From Fimousia sp036311565 (GTDB taxonomy: Bacteria > Bacillota > Clostridia > Lachnospirales > Lachnospiraceae): a DNA stretch of 64,000 bases. Positions 62,825-64,000 of the stretch are shown piece by piece. The stretch lies in assembly GCA_036311565.1 (NCBI GenBank), contig JAXJPR010000051.1, positions 37,427 to 101,426 on the forward strand, written 5' to 3'. Below the pieces are notes generated by a model. The model was given only the letters and a program-made list of their open reading frames with translations. It did no database searches and was not told where the DNA came from. Position numbers and translations under genes: made by a program. Numbering within the stretch: the first letter of the stretch is position 1; each line of letters begins with the position of its first letter.

Positions 62825-62840
62825 TTAATGATAGGGAGAA

Positions 62841-62885
62841 AAAAATGCTGCCATCAGATGATAAATCTGATGACAGCATTTTTTT
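62841..62885. terminator. Bidirectional terminator, ANTAR / ychF
   Basis: AAAAATGCTG, CCATCAGAT pair with ATCTGATGA, CAGCATTTTT (one mismatch) around GATAA; T-runs on both sides. Confidence 0.87.
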
Positions 62886-62902
62886 ACAAAATTTCTAATT
62901 TC

Positions 62903-64000
62903 TTATACATTGAAACGGAATAAGATAACATCTCCATCTTTTACAACATATTCTTTTCCTTCCTGTCTTACCAGGCCTTTTTCTTTTGCAGCGACCATGC
63001 TTCCGCAAGCCATTAAATCATCGTATGCAACAACTTCAGCTTTGATAAATCCACGTTCAAAGTCGCTATGGATTTTTCCGGCAGCCTGAGGGGCTTTTGT
63101 TCCTTTTTTGATGGTCCATGCACGTACTTCTGGTTCACCAGCAGTTAAGTAACTAATTAATCCAAGAAGAGAATAGCTTGCGCGGATTAATTTTTCTAAT
63201 CCAGATTCTTCTAATCCTAAATCTTCCAAGAACTCTTTTTTTTCATCATCGTCTAATTCTGCAATTTCCTGTTCAATTTGTGCACATACGACAAAAACTT
63301 CTGCATCCATCTCTTTTGCATATTCACGGACCTGACTTACAAATGGATTAGAGGCTCCGTCATCTTCTAAATGATCTTCATCTACGTTAGCAGCAAAAAT
63401 AACTGGTTTTGTTGTCAGAAGATTGCAAGAATCTAAGATTGCCTGTAAATCTTCATCCTCAACTTCAAAGGTCTTTGCTAATTTTCCATCTTCTAAGTGA
63501 GTTTTTACTTCTTCTAAGAATGCTACTTCCTGAGCCAGAGCTTTATCATTTTTTGCTCCACGGCTAGATTTTGCAATGCGGCGTTCAAGAAGTTCAATAT
63601 CTGAGAAAATTAATTCAAAATTGATGGTCTCAATGTCACGAAGAGGATTTACAGATCCGTCTACATGAACAATGTTGCTATTTTCAAAACAACGAACAAC
63701 ATGAACAATAGCATCAACTTCACGGATGTTAGAAAGAAACTGGTTTCCCAATCCTTCTCCTTTGGAAGCCCCTTTTACCAGACCTGCAATGTCAACGAAT
63801 TCAATCACTGCAGGTACGATTTTTTTTGAGTGGTACATTTCATCTAACTTGTTTAAACGTTCATCTGGTACTGTTACAATTCCAACATTTGGGTCAATGG
63901 TACAGAATGGATAGTTGGCAGATTCTGCTCCAGCTTTCGTCAATGAATTGAACAGTGTACTTTTACCTACATTTGGTAAACCTACGATACCTAATTTCAT
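62903..64000 (-). CDS. ychF: Ribosome-binding ATPase YchF
   Basis: 365 residues of the Obg-like ATPase group, which prefers ATP. G1 GLPNVGKSTLF at residues 6-16, the G3 region with the segment DIAGLVKGASKG, the altered G4 region, and a C-terminal TGS-like domain (about 280-365). The start codon is the last base triplet of the window, so the coding sequence is complete but its ribosome site and promoter are outside. Confidence 0.96.
   Translation of the reverse strand: MKLGIVGLPNVGKSTLFNSLTKAGAESANYPFCTIDPNVGIVTVPDERLNKLDEMYHSKKIVPAVIEFVDIAGLVKGASKGEGLGNQFLSNIREVDAIVHVVRCFENSNIVHVDGSVNPLRDIETINFELIFSDIELLERRIAKSSRGAKNDKALAQEVAFLEEVKTHLEDGKLAKTFEVEDEDLQAILDSCNLLTTKPVIFAANVDEDHLEDDGASNPFVSQVREYAKEMDAEVFVVCAQIEQEIAELDDDEKKEFLEDLGLEESGLEKLIRASYSLLGLISYLTAGEPEVRAWTIKKGTKAPQAAGKIHSDFERGFIKAEVVAYDDLMACGSMVAAKEKGLVRQEGKEYVVKDGDVILFRFNV

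Noticed and set aside
1..64000. Insertion sequences, prophage, CRISPR arrays, toxin-antitoxin or restriction genes
   Set aside because: No repeated spacers, terminal repeats, transposase, integrase, or such proteins were seen on either strand.

Overview
The window is an AT-rich chromosomal segment that fits a spore-forming anaerobic Clostridia of the Lachnospiraceae type. The support comes from sporulation genes (spoIIAA-spoIIAB-sigF, spoIIID, ytvI-like), a Csp-type germination protease and a SleC-like cortex-lytic enzyme, the FeFe-hydrogenase maturase hydE, a type-I glutamine synthetase followed by an ANTAR regulator, and several protein families I recall mainly from Lachnospiraceae (DUF5716/DUF5717, DUF5688, DUF4250, the C_GCAxxG_C_C family). 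Genus cannot be fixed from the sequence alone. I see no insertion sequences, prophage, CRISPR array, rRNA or tRNA genes; most of the window is ordinary core genome.

Layout. 1-4040: purA, lepB, a lipoprotein, a redox-type small protein and a convergent CobD-like aminotransferase. 4125-9922: a four-gene operon of uncharacterised proteins (very large DUF5717 protein, DUF5716 protein with an actin/Hsp70-like look, a small TPR protein, a coiled-coil membrane protein); this is the best candidate for an undescribed system. 9919-15218: valS behind its own promoter and a structured leader, then folC and a membrane-anchored TPR protein. 15385-16837: spoIIAA-spoIIAB-sigF. 16957-23526: rho, rpmE with a leader, DUF1385, prmC, prfA, nadE, facing spoIIID (minus) across a shared terminator. 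23984-27919: a VTC-like protein, DUF4250, a histidine phosphatase, rarA, a small membrane protein, a SEC-C protein. 28029-34361: an oxidoreductase, a lipoprotein cyclophilin, a MocR regulator, a ClpX paralogue and a Csp-type subtilase. 34370-37980: a broken phosphodiesterase, typA (minus) and hydE. 38167-44296: a secreted purple-acid-phosphatase-like enzyme, a YibE/F transporter, a MATE pump, an HD protein and a decayed XRE regulator locus. 44499-53183: an SSB-like protein, cobO, dapA-dapB, two aminotransferases, DUF5688, a YtvI-like permease, thyA-folA. 53255-64000: sleC-like (minus), a foldase, queH, carAB, glnA, an ANTAR regulator and ychF (minus).

Functional links. The sigF operon, spoIIID (with a good sigma-E-type promoter), ytvI and the Csp/SleC pair together point to a full spore cycle. 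dapA-dapB supply lysine and diaminopimelate; carAB, glnA and the ANTAR protein cluster nitrogen assimilation; thyA-folA cluster dTMP synthesis. Two genes carry in-frame TAG codons (34460 and 43872) although TAG is a normal stop for many neighbours, so both look like recent pseudogenes. All assignments are from reading translations and motifs; no database search was run.
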